Below, piece after piece: positions 42,544-49,651 of a stretch of 64,000 nt of DNA. Both the position numbers and the translations under genes were made by a program. Location of the stretch: the NCBI RefSeq assembly GCF_014649775.1, contig NZ_BMTR01000005.1, positions 310,001-374,000 on the forward strand, given 5' to 3'. The first letter of the stretch is position 1. Each line of letters begins with the position of its first letter. This DNA comes from Streptomyces longisporoflavus. GTDB lineage: Bacteria; Actinomycetota; Actinomycetes; Streptomycetales; Streptomycetaceae. The notes under the pieces were generated by a model. It had not been told where the DNA came from. It did not search any database and saw only the letters and a list, made by a program, of their open reading frames with translations.

Positions 42544-43953
42544 CTAGATGTCGAAGTAAAGCTCGAACTCGTGCGGGTGCGGGCGCAGCTGGATCGGGGC
42601 GATCTCGTTCGTGCGCTTGTAGTCGATCCACGTCTCGATCAGGTCGGCCGTGAAGACGCCGCCCGCCTGGAGGTACTCGTTGTCCGCCTCGAGGGCGTCG
42701 AGGACCGCGGGGAGGGAGGTCGGGACCTGGGCGACGCCCGCGTGCTCCTCGGGAGCCAGCTCGTAGAGGTCCTTGTCGATCGGCTCCGGCGGCTCGATCT
42801 TGTTCTTGACGCCGTCGAGGCCGGCCATCAGGAGCGCCGAGAACGCCAGGTACGGGTTCGAGGACGGGTCCGGCGCGCGGAACTCGACGCGCTTGGCCTT
42901 CGGGTTCGAGCCCGTGATCGGGATACGCATGGCCGCCGAGCGGTTGCGCTGCGAGTACACCATGTTGACCGGGGCCTCGAAGCCCGGGACCAGGCGGTGG
43001 TACGAGTTCACCGTCGGGTTGGTGAAGGCGAGCAGCGAGGGGGCGTGCTTGAGGATGCCGCCGATGTAGTAGCGGGCGGTGTCCGAGAGGCCGGCGTAGC
43101 CCTGCTCGTCGTAGAACAGCGGGTCGCCGTTGGACCACAGCGACTGGTGGACGTGCATGCCCGAGCCGTTGTCACCGAAGATCGGCTTCGGCATGAAGGT
43201 CGCGGTCTTCTGGTTGCGCCAGGCGACGTTCTTCACGATGTACTTGAAGAGCATCAGGTCGTCGGCCGCGGCGAGCAGCGTGTTGAACTTGTAGTTGATC
43301 TCCGCCTGGCCGGCCGTGCCGACCTCGTGGTGCTGGCGCTCGACCTGAAGGCCGTTCTTGTCCAGCTCCAGGGAGATCTCGGCACGCAGGTCGGCGAAGT
43401 GGTCGACCGGCGGGGCGGGGAAGTAGCCGCCCTTGTAGCGGACCTTGTAGCCGCGGTTGTTCTCGACCGCACCGGTGTTCCAGGCGCCCGCCTCGGAGTC
43501 GATGTGGTAGAAGCTCTCGTTCGCCGACGTCTGGAAGCGGACGTTGTCGAAGACGTAGAACTCGGCCTCGGGACCGAAGTACGCGGTGTCCGCGATGCCG
43601 GTCGACGCGAGGTAGGCCTCGGCCTTCTTGGCGATGTTGCGCGGGTCACGGCTGTACTGCTCGCCCGTGATCGGGTCGTGGATGAAGAAGTTGATGTTGA
43701 CGGTCTTGTCGCGGCGGAAGGGGTCGACCCGGGCGGTCGACAGGTCCGCGCGCAGCGCCATGTCGGACTCGTGGATGGCCTGGAAGCCGCGGATCGACGA
43801 TCCGTCGAACGCCAGCTCCTCGTTCGGGTCGAACGCCGCTGCCGGGATCGTGAAGTGCTGCATCACTCCGGGCAGGTCGCAGAACCGGACATCTACGAAC
43901 TTCACGTCCTCGTCCGCGATGAACTTCTTTGCGTCGTCGGCGTTCTGGAACAT
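42544..43953 (-). CDS. glnA: Glutamine synthetase type I, beta subtype (GlnA)
   Basis: A 469-residue GS-I, the main ammonia-assimilating enzyme (dodecamer). Signatures: '[17 protein letters not shown]', '[11 protein letters not shown]' (metal Glu), '[11 protein letters not shown]', '[13 protein letters not shown]', 'RSAAMRIP', and the adenylylation loop 'DKDLYEL', whose Tyr is residue 397, the classical GlnE target. Start ATG 43953 has 'AGGAGG' upstream; the frame reaching 44067 is not needed. Control: a four-half-site GlnR array lies at 44055-44093, about 100-140 bp upstream, and GlnE (5223) modifies the protein. Length and residues are canonical. Confidence 0.98.
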   Translation of the reverse strand: MFQNADDAKKFIADEDVKFVDVRFCDLPGVMQHFTIPAAAFDPNEELAFDGSSIRGFQAIHESDMALRADLSTARVDPFRRDKTVNINFFIHDPITGEQYSRDPRNIAKKAEAYLASTGIADTAYFGPEAEFYVFDNVRFQTSANESFYHIDSEAGAWNTGAVENNRGYKVRYKGGYFPAPPVDHFADLRAEISLELDKNGLQVERQHHEVGTAGQAEINYKFNTLLAAADDLMLFKYIVKNVAWRNQKTATFMPKPIFGDNGSGMHVHQSLWSNGDPLFYDEQGYAGLSDTARYYIGGILKHAPSLLAFTNPTVNSYHRLVPGFEAPVNMVYSQRNRSAAMRIPITGSNPKAKRVEFRAPDPSSNPYLAFSALLMAGLDGVKNKIEPPEPIDKDLYELAPEEHAGVAQVPTSLPAVLDALEADNEYLQAGGVFTADLIETWIDYKRTNEIAPIQLRPHPHEFELYFDI

Positions 43954-44054
43954 CCAACTCCTCCTACTCCCGACCCCCAGGCGGGGACGGGGTTGCAGCT
44001 CGTTGTGCGGCCAGTGCGGTGGCACACGCTGGGACCCGACCATAGGGACGGGGG

Positions 44055-44093
44055 ATTTCTCAAGCATGACCCATTTGTTTCGCCGAAGTTAAC
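44055..44093 (-). promoter_or_regulatory. GlnR box array upstream of glnA
   Basis: On the minus strand GTTAAC, GAAAC, GTCAT and GAAAT follow with 6 bases between boxes, the a-b-a-b GlnR pattern reported for Streptomyces glnA. Nitrogen limitation should act here through GlnR. The 'AAC' of the first box abuts the divergent RDD promoter region. Confidence 0.85.
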
Positions 44094-44159
44094 CGCGGCG
44101 GGTTCGGGCCAGGTGTCATTCGCCCTACCCCGAGCGTCCTCGTACGAAAACGGGCGCAG

Positions 44160-44165
44160 TACCGT
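44160..44165 (+). promoter_or_regulatory. -10 element of a leaderless RDD transcript
   Basis: TACCGT ends 6 nt before GTG 44172 and no ribosome-binding site is present. Confidence 0.5.
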
Positions 44166-44171
44166 GGACGG

Positions 44172-44639
44172 GTGGACAACAGGCAAGTAATCGGATCGTG
44201 GCTCTCCGGCCCCCGTGCGGCGGCGGAGGACGCGGGCGTCGACTTCGGATACCGCGGCGAACAGCTCGGCCTGCCGAGGGAGGGGCCGGGTTCGATCGCC
44301 CGGCCCGGGCGGCGCATGGGCGCCCTCGCGGTGGACTGGGCCCTGTGCATGCTCATCGCATACGGTCTGTTCGCTCGCGGTGACATGCAGGCGATGGGGA
44401 ACTGGGCGCTCGGCATCTTCTTCGTGATGACCGTCCTGACGGTCGGCACGGTCGGCTGCACCCCCGGCAAGGCCCTCCTCCGGCTGCGCGTCGTCGCCGA
44501 GGGCGGCGGTCGCCTCGGCTTCGGCCGGGTCCTCCTGCGCAGCGTGCTGCTGTGCGTTGGCATCCCCGCCCTGATCTGGGACCGCGACGGCCGCGGCCTG
44601 CACGAGCGTCTCGCCCGCGCCGTCCAGGTGCGGATCTGA
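44172..44639 (+). CDS. RDD family membrane protein
   Basis: A 155-residue protein with the RDD signature: 'RPGRRMGALAVDWALCMLIAYGLF' holds the Arg and Asp-Asp-like positions in the first membrane helix (about 48-68). 'NWALGIFFVMTVLTVGTVGCTPGKALLRLRVV' is the second helix region and 'LLRSVLLCVGIPALIWDRDGRGLHERLA' the third. The function is unknown; transport and immunity roles have been suggested for relatives. The start is GTG 44172, with a -10 element 6 nt upstream. It is divergent from glnA and ends at a 40-bp palindrome. Confidence 0.87.
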   Translation: MDNRQVIGSWLSGPRAAAEDAGVDFGYRGEQLGLPREGPGSIARPGRRMGALAVDWALCMLIAYGLFARGDMQAMGNWALGIFFVMTVLTVGTVGCTPGKALLRLRVVAEGGGRLGFGRVLLRSVLLCVGIPALIWDRDGRGLHERLARAVQVRI

Positions 44640-44674
44640 CCCCGAGGATTCAATGAGCAGAGCGTTCAGCGCAC

Positions 44675-44714
44675 GACGAAGGCCCCGGAACCGATCGGTT
44701 CCGGGGCCTTCGTC
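44675..44714. terminator. 40-bp perfect palindrome between RDD and DUF4191 genes
   Basis: Two 20-base arms are exactly complementary and meet at GATC, the same tetranucleotide at the centre of the 4024-4071 palindrome. It lies 36 bp past the RDD stop and 52 bp before the convergent DUF4191 stop. Confidence 0.88.
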
Positions 44715-44765
44715 ACGTAGAGGCAAGTACGTCACGCAGTGACGAGTAGAGGCAGAGGCGGGGAG

Positions 44766-45467
44766 TTACCGCATCTTCGGGCCGCCGCGAGGCATCCGCA
44801 TGCCCTTCGGCATGGGCCCCTTCGGGAGCGGCATGTTGCTCATGAGGTCCCCCATCGCGCGCAGCCGGTCGTTCGTCGCCGTGACCTGGGGGCCCTGGAG
44901 GACGCGGGGCAGCTTCAGAAGCGTCGTACGCAGCTTCTTCAGCGGGACCTGGCCCTCGCCGGTGCCGACGATGACGTCGTGGACCGGGACGTCGGAGACG
45001 ACGCGGGCCATCCGCCTCTTCTCGGCGGCCAGCAGGCTCTTCACGCGGTTCGGGTTGCCCTCGGCGACGAGCACGATGCCCGCCTTGCCGACCGTGCGGT
45101 GCACGACGTCCTGGCTGCGGTTCATCGCCACCGCCGGGGTCGTCGTCCAGCCGCGGCCGATCTTGTCGAGCACCGCGGCCGCCGCACCGGGCTGGCCCTC
45201 CATCTGCCCGAAGGCGGCACGCTCGGCCCTGCGCCCGAAGACGATCGCCATCGCGAGGAAGGCGAGCACAAAGCCGAGAATGCCGAGATAGATCGGGTGA
45301 CCGATCAAGAAGCCGATCGCGAGGAAGACACCAAAGGTGACGATTCCCACAGCCGCGATGATGAGACCGATCCGCGGATCGGCCCTGCGGGTCATCTTGT
45401 AGGTCTGAGCGATCTGCTTGAGTCGCCCGGGGTTCGCGGCGTCCGCCGCGGTTTCCTTCCTCGCCAT
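44766..45467 (-). CDS. DUF4191 family integral membrane protein
   Basis: A 233-residue protein. Two adjacent membrane helices at about 33-55 and 58-78 ('LIIAAVGIVTFGVFLAIGFLIGHPIYLGILGFVLAFLAMAIVFG') follow a basic start. A cytoplasmic part contains 'RTVGKAGIVLVAEGNPNRVKSLLAAEKRRMARVVSDVPVHDVIVGTGEGQVPLKKLRTTLLKLPRVL', then a Met/Pro/Gly-rich tail (KGPMPKGMRMPRGG). This is DUF4191, found next to lipA in many actinobacteria; its role is unknown. ATG 45467 has TAGACT 7 nt upstream and no ribosome-binding site. Confidence 0.9.
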   Translation of the reverse strand: MARKETAADAANPGRLKQIAQTYKMTRRADPRIGLIIAAVGIVTFGVFLAIGFLIGHPIYLGILGFVLAFLAMAIVFGRRAERAAFGQMEGQPGAAAAVLDKIGRGWTTTPAVAMNRSQDVVHRTVGKAGIVLVAEGNPNRVKSLLAAEKRRMARVVSDVPVHDVIVGTGEGQVPLKKLRTTLLKLPRVLQGPQVTATNDRLRAMGDLMSNMPLPKGPMPKGMRMPRGGPKMR

Positions 45468-45474
45468 GTCGTGA

Positions 45475-45480
45475 AGTCTA
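45475..45480 (-). promoter_or_regulatory. -10 element of a leaderless DUF4191 transcript
   Basis: TAGACT on the minus strand ends 7 nt before ATG 45467 with no ribosome-binding site between. The DUF4191 gene therefore has its own promoter, inside the 30-bp gap after the small gene at 45498. Confidence 0.5.
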
Positions 45481-45497
45481 CGTGCCCCTGGAAGTGA

Positions 45498-45701
45498 CTA
45501 CGACGTGTGGGTTGGCATGGCCTCTTCGAGCACGCGCAGCGCCTCCGCCCGGTCCTTGGCGCGGCGCCGGTCGTCGAGCACGGATGTCCAGGCGTTGCGG
45601 CGGGCGGTGCGCTGGCCGCCGCTCATGAGGATCGACTCGACGGCGCGCAGTGCGTCGGTGACGGACGGGATGGCGGTGGCGCGTACGGGCGCGGCCTGCA
45701 T
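45498..45701 (-). CDS. Small conserved protein between lipA and DUF4191
   Basis: 67 residues: 'MQAAPVRATAIPSVTDALRAVESILMSGGQRTARRNAWTSVLDDRRRAKDRAEALRVLEEAMPTHTS'-type composition, that is, two amphipathic helices rich in Arg/Ala, with no membrane segment. I recognise it as the small hypothetical gene found at this place in streptomycetes but know no function. Start: ATG 45725 would put a perfect 'AGGAGG' inside the coding region. ATG 45701 places that site 8 nt upstream, so I prefer it. Confidence 0.78.
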   Translation of the reverse strand: MQAAPVRATAIPSVTDALRAVESILMSGGQRTARRNAWTSVLDDRRRAKDRAEALRVLEEAMPTHTS

Positions 45702-45831
45702 GGTGGGGCCCTCCTGGGCGGTCATGGGTAGGGCTGTACGTGGGGTAATTCCAGGGTCACTGATTGGTGTTACCAGGGCGTGACTGGCCGGTCAAACACG
45801 GATGAAGCCCTGACGCCGGGCCGTAAAACCC

Positions 45832-45883
45832 TGACGCGGCCCGTACGGACCCCTCACCTGCGGGGACTGTACGGGCCGCGTCA
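45832..45883 (-). terminator. Large hairpin downstream of lipA
   Basis: A perfect 15-bp stem (TGACGCGGCCCGTAC and its complement) encloses a 22-base loop that has its own 4-bp CCCC/GGGG stem. It lies 66 bp after the lipA stop and probably ends the lipB/lipA transcript. Beside it, ACTACTG-gt-CAGTAGT (45892-45907) forms a smaller palindrome that could be an operator. Confidence 0.7.
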
Positions 45884-45949
45884 TCTCGGCCACTACTGGT
45901 CAGTAGTCACTTGTGCGCCGATTCACACAGTCGGGCTGCTCCGGGAGGA

Positions 45950-46915
45950 TCAGACCGCCTGCGAAGCGACGTAGGCCCCGCGCTTCTCGATCGCCATCTG
46001 GTAGAGGCGCCCCGCGCGGTACGAGGAGCGGACCAGCGGTCCAGACATGACGCCGGAGAAGCCGATCTCCTCGGCCTCCTCCTTCAGCTCCACGAACTCC
46101 TGCGGCTTGGCCCAGCGCTCCACGGGGTGGTGGCGCGGCGTCGGGCGCAGGTACTGCGTGATCGTGATGAGCTCGCAGCCCGCGTCGTGCAGCGCGTGCA
46201 GCGCCTCGCTGATCTCCTCGCGCTCCTCGCCCATGCCCAGGATGAGGTTCGACTTGGTGACCAGACCGGCCTCACGGGCGCGGGTGATGACCTCCAGCGA
46301 GCGCTCGAAGCGGAAGCCGGGGCGGATGCGCTTGAAGATGCGCGGCACGGTCTCCACGTTGTGCCCGAGGACCTCGGGGCGCGAGGAGAAGACCTCGGCC
46401 AGCTGGTCGGGGTCCGCGTTGAAGTCGGGGATGAGCAGCTCGACCTTGGTCTGGCCCTCCGCGCGCTCCGCCGTCATCGCGTGGATCTGGCGAACGGTCT
46501 CCGCGTACAGCCAGGCGCCGCCGTCGTCCAGGTCGTCGCGGGCGACGCCGGTGATCGTGGCGTAGTTCAGGTCCATCGTGACGACGGACTCACCGACGCG
46601 ACGGGGCTCGTCGCGGTCGAGCGCCTGCGGCTTGCCCGTGTCGATCTGGCAGAAGTCGCAGCGCCGGGTGCACTGGTCACCGCCGATGAGGAAGGTGGCC
46701 TCGCGGTCTTCCCAGCACTCGTAGATGTTGGGACAGCCCGCCTCCTGGCAGACCGTGTGCAGGCCCTCGCTCTTCACGAGGTTCTGCATCTTCGTGTACT
46801 CGGGGCCCATTTTCGCCCGAGTCTTGATCCACTCGGGCTTGCGCTCGATGGGGGTCTGGGCGTTCCGGACCTCCAGGCGCAGCATCTTGCGTCCGTCGGG
46901 TGCGACTGCGGACAC
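45950..46915 (-). CDS. lipA: Lipoyl synthase (radical SAM)
   Basis: A 321-residue enzyme that inserts two sulfurs into octanoyl-protein to form lipoyl groups on E2 and GcvH proteins. The auxiliary [4Fe-4S] cluster is C56-x4-C61-x5-C67 ('[12 protein letters not shown]'); the radical SAM cluster is C82-x3-C86-x2-C89 ('CTRRCDFC'). Also visible are '[27 protein letters not shown]', 'SNLILGMGE' and the C-terminal '[11 protein letters not shown]' with the ligand Ser. Start GTG 46915 has 'AGGGAG' 6 nt upstream; the longer start at 46951 is not supported. It lies 117 bp downstream of lipB on the same strand. aceE, whose complex needs lipoate, is about 15 kb to the right. Confidence 0.97.
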   Translation of the reverse strand: MSAVAPDGRKMLRLEVRNAQTPIERKPEWIKTRAKMGPEYTKMQNLVKSEGLHTVCQEAGCPNIYECWEDREATFLIGGDQCTRRCDFCQIDTGKPQALDRDEPRRVGESVVTMDLNYATITGVARDDLDDGGAWLYAETVRQIHAMTAERAEGQTKVELLIPDFNADPDQLAEVFSSRPEVLGHNVETVPRIFKRIRPGFRFERSLEVITRAREAGLVTKSNLILGMGEEREEISEALHALHDAGCELITITQYLRPTPRHHPVERWAKPQEFVELKEEAEEIGFSGVMSGPLVRSSYRAGRLYQMAIEKRGAYVASQAV

Positions 46916-47032
46916 ATCGGCTCCCTGTAGCTTCGATTCTTCGGCGCACACCAGGGTACGCCCGTGATGTCGTTGGGCTTACGCTCGGCCAACCTCCGGC
47001 CGACGGGGTGCATTCCCCGAAGCCCGTGCCGG

Positions 47033-47878
47033 CTAGGCGGTCGCCTTCTCTGCTTCCGGGCGCTCAACCGTGTTTTCGGCGTTCCCGGCCGTCTTCTCCA
47101 CGACCCGCGGCTTGAGTTCCGCGTTCTCCAGGACGTCCCGCAAGTGCTTCTCGGCGACGGGCAGGACGTCGGCGATCGTGACCTCGCGGCCCAGTTCGTA
47201 CGAGAGCGAAGTCACGCCGGCGTCCCGGATGCCGCACGGGATGATCTTGTCGAACCAGGTGTTGTCCGGGTTCACGTTCAGCGCGAAGCCGTGCATCGTC
47301 ACGCCCTTGGCGACGCGGATGCCGATGGCCGCGATCTTGCGGTCCTCGCGGCGCTGGCCCGCGTTGGACGGGGCGTACTCCGGACCGTTGAACCGGGCGT
47401 CGAACTCGTCGTCCTGCGTCCGGGGGTCGAAGTCAAGGGTCAGGCCGCCGAGCGCCGGACGCTCCTCGACGGGGTCGCCGAGGACCCATACACCGCTGCG
47501 GCCCTCGACGCGGGACGTTTCCAGGCCGAACTCCGCACACGTACGGATAAGAGCCTCTTCAAGACGGCGTACATGTGCTACGACGTCCACCGGGCGCGGC
47601 AGCTTCTGGATCGGGTAGCCCACGAGCTGGCCGGGGCCGTGCCAGGTGATCTTGCCGCCGCGGTCCACGTCCACCACGGGGGTGCCGTCCAGCGGGCGCT
47701 CGCTGTCCTCGGTGCGGCGGCCCGCGGTGTAGACCGGCGGGTGCTCGAGCAGCAGACACGTGTCCGGGAGTTCGTCGGCGAAACGGCCGGCGTGCACGCG
47801 GCGCTGCTCGTCCCAGGCCTCCTGGTACTCGACCGCGTCCGGGCCGAAGCCGAGACGGACGAACTGAAACTCACTCAC
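47033..47878 (-). CDS. lipB: Octanoyl-(acyl carrier protein):protein transferase LipB
   Basis: A 281-residue enzyme that moves octanoate from acyl carrier protein to lipoyl domains, the step before LipA. '[14 protein letters not shown]', '[19 protein letters not shown]' and '[25 protein letters not shown]' with catalytic K181, then '[14 protein letters not shown]' with catalytic C215. Between 'GVWVLG' and 'DRKIAAIG' about 38 extra residues (143-180) are present; I recall a similar insert in other streptomycetes. Start GTG 47878 follows 'AGGGAGG' by 8 nt. The C-terminal 45 residues are a charged tail. It is upstream of lipA and likely co-transcribed. Confidence 0.96.
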   Translation of the reverse strand: MSEFQFVRLGFGPDAVEYQEAWDEQRRVHAGRFADELPDTCLLLEHPPVYTAGRRTEDSERPLDGTPVVDVDRGGKITWHGPGQLVGYPIQKLPRPVDVVAHVRRLEEALIRTCAEFGLETSRVEGRSGVWVLGDPVEERPALGGLTLDFDPRTQDDEFDARFNGPEYAPSNAGQRREDRKIAAIGIRVAKGVTMHGFALNVNPDNTWFDKIIPCGIRDAGVTSLSYELGREVTIADVLPVAEKHLRDVLENAELKPRVVEKTAGNAENTVERPEAEKATA

Positions 47879-48096
47879 GGCAAGTGCCTCCCTAGAACCT
47901 GCACCGTGCACATATCGCGCCCCAGCCACTGTACGGGCCGCGGATTCTCGTCAGTCCTCCGGTCAATCCTCACACGATCGGATGAACGCGGGTCGAAGGC
48001 CGGGATGAGGCCGGTGGGGGCCGCTACATTCACGCCGTCCACGGAGCCATAAGGGCTGCTCAAGCAACGCCCGAAAGGCAGGAGACCGCACAGCTG

Positions 48097-49542
48097 ATGA
48101 CGGAACGACCTCCGCAGCGCACGCCAAACCGCCAGCTAGCCGCACTCATCTCAGAAGCCGGCTTCTCCAATGCGGGGCTCGCGCGCCGCGTCGATCAGCT
48201 GGGTCTCGAGCACGGTCTCGATCTGCGGTACGACAAGACATCGGTGACCCGGTGGCTGCGCGGCCAGCAGCCGCGTGGCACCACGCCAGCCCTCATCGCG
48301 GAGGTCTTCACGCGGCGGTTGGGGCGCAGACTTTCCGCGCAGGATCTCGGGCTCGACGCGTGCGCGCCGGTGTACGCCGGTCTTGAGTTCGCGGCGAGCC
48401 CCGAAGAGGCGATCGACATCGTGGGCGGGCTCTGGCGCAAGGACTCCGGGAGCCACGCCGAGCTGCGGAAGATCGCCTTCACCCCGGCAGGGCTCGTCGT
48501 CCCGAGCAGGGACTGGCTCATCGGCCGCGCCGACGACCGGGTGGGGCGTGGTGACCACGGCCTCAACGGCGGCCGCGTGCCCACGCAGGGCCGCCCGGCC
48601 GTGCCCCGCCAGCGCAAGGAGCCAGAGCGCGGCGCCGGGGCGAGGGTGACGAGCGGCGACATCTCGGCCCTGCGCTCCGTCGGCGAACTCTTCCGGGCGC
48701 TCGACCACGCGTACGGCGGCGGGCACGCCCGGCAGGCACTCGTGCGCTATCTGGAGCACGAGGCCGAGCCGATGCTGCGCGGCACGTACGGCGAACAGGC
48801 CGGACGGCGGCTCTTCGCCGCAGCCGCCGACCTCACCCGGCTCGCGGGCTGGACCTCGTACGACATCGCGGCCCACGGGCTCGCCCAGCGCTATTACGTC
48901 CAGGCGCTGCGGCTCTCGCAGGCGGCGGGCGACCGCGCGTACGGCTCGTACGTCCTGGTCACGATGAGCCGGCAGGCCGTCTATCTCGGGCACGGCAGAG
49001 AGGCGGTGCAGCTGGCTCGGGTGGCCCAGCAGGGCGTCGGATCGTCGGCGCCGCCCGTCGTACAGGCCCTGCTGCACTCGGTGGAGGCGCGCGGGCACGG
49101 GGTGCTCGGCGAGGTGCGGGCCTGCACGGCGTCGATGGTGCGGGCCGAGCGCGCCCTGGAGACGGCACGGCCGGGCGACGAAGTCCCCTACTGGGCGCGT
49201 TTCTTCGACGAGGCGCAGCTCGCGGACGAGTTCGGGCACTGCCACCGCGACCTCCAGCAGTACCGCGTGGCCGCCCAGCACGCGGAGCGCTCGCTCCAAC
49301 TGCGCGCTCCCGGGTACGCCCGCAGCCGCCTGTTCTGCCGGGTGGTGCTCGCCACCTCGCGCCTGGGCCTCGGCGAGCTGGAGCAGGCCTGCCAGCTGGG
49401 CGCGGAGGCGGCGCAGGCGGCGGGCGAGATGCGGTCGGTGCGGGCGGTCGAGTACGTACGCGACTTCGAGCGGCGTCTTGAGCCGTACAGGGACGCGGCG
49501 GCGGTGCGGGGGTACCGGGACCGGGTGTCGGCGCTGAGCTGA
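48097..49542 (+). CDS. HTH regulator with TPR-like helical repeats
   Basis: A 481-residue protein. An N-terminal HTH-like domain (about 10-75) reads 'RQLAALISEAGFSNAGLARRVDQLGLEHGLDLRYDKTSVTRWLRGQQPRGTTPALIAEVFTRRLGR'. A low-complexity linker follows (about 140-190), then repeated helix pairs from about 195 to 470 ('RRLFAAAADLTRLAGWTSYDIAAHGLAQRYYVQALRLSQAAGDRAYGSYVL'), typical of the tetratricopeptide-type regulators common in Streptomyces, the same architecture as NsdA. Target and ligand are unknown. Start ATG 48097 has 'AGGAG' about 11-14 nt upstream; TACATT near 48025 may be its -10. It is divergent from lipB across 218 bp. Confidence 0.86.
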   Translation: MTERPPQRTPNRQLAALISEAGFSNAGLARRVDQLGLEHGLDLRYDKTSVTRWLRGQQPRGTTPALIAEVFTRRLGRRLSAQDLGLDACAPVYAGLEFAASPEEAIDIVGGLWRKDSGSHAELRKIAFTPAGLVVPSRDWLIGRADDRVGRGDHGLNGGRVPTQGRPAVPRQRKEPERGAGARVTSGDISALRSVGELFRALDHAYGGGHARQALVRYLEHEAEPMLRGTYGEQAGRRLFAAAADLTRLAGWTSYDIAAHGLAQRYYVQALRLSQAAGDRAYGSYVLVTMSRQAVYLGHGREAVQLARVAQQGVGSSAPPVVQALLHSVEARGHGVLGEVRACTASMVRAERALETARPGDEVPYWARFFDEAQLADEFGHCHRDLQQYRVAAQHAERSLQLRAPGYARSRLFCRVVLATSRLGLGELEQACQLGAEAAQAAGEMRSVRAVEYVRDFERRLEPYRDAAAVRGYRDRVSALS

Positions 49543-49594
49543 GGGCTCGGGAGCTCGGGTGCTCGGGTGCTCGAAGCTCGGGCGCTCGGGTGCG
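49543..49594. repeat. 'gctcgggtg' repeats after the HTH-TPR gene
   Basis: Five or six copies of 'gctcggg(t/c/a)g' lie in tandem between the stop codon and the terminator at 49595. They have no coding quality. Confidence 0.6.
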
Positions 49595-49632
49595 GTGTAA
49601 GGGGCGGGTCTGCGCAGGCCCGCCCCTTACAC
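49595..49632. terminator. Perfect 14-bp-stem hairpin between convergent genes
   Basis: GTGTAAGGGGCGGG pairs exactly with CCCGCCCCTTACAC around a 10-base loop. It lies 52 bp after the HTH-TPR stop and 19 bp before the GH20 stop. Confidence 0.88.
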
Positions 49633-49651
49633 ATGCCCTCGGGCGCACGGT

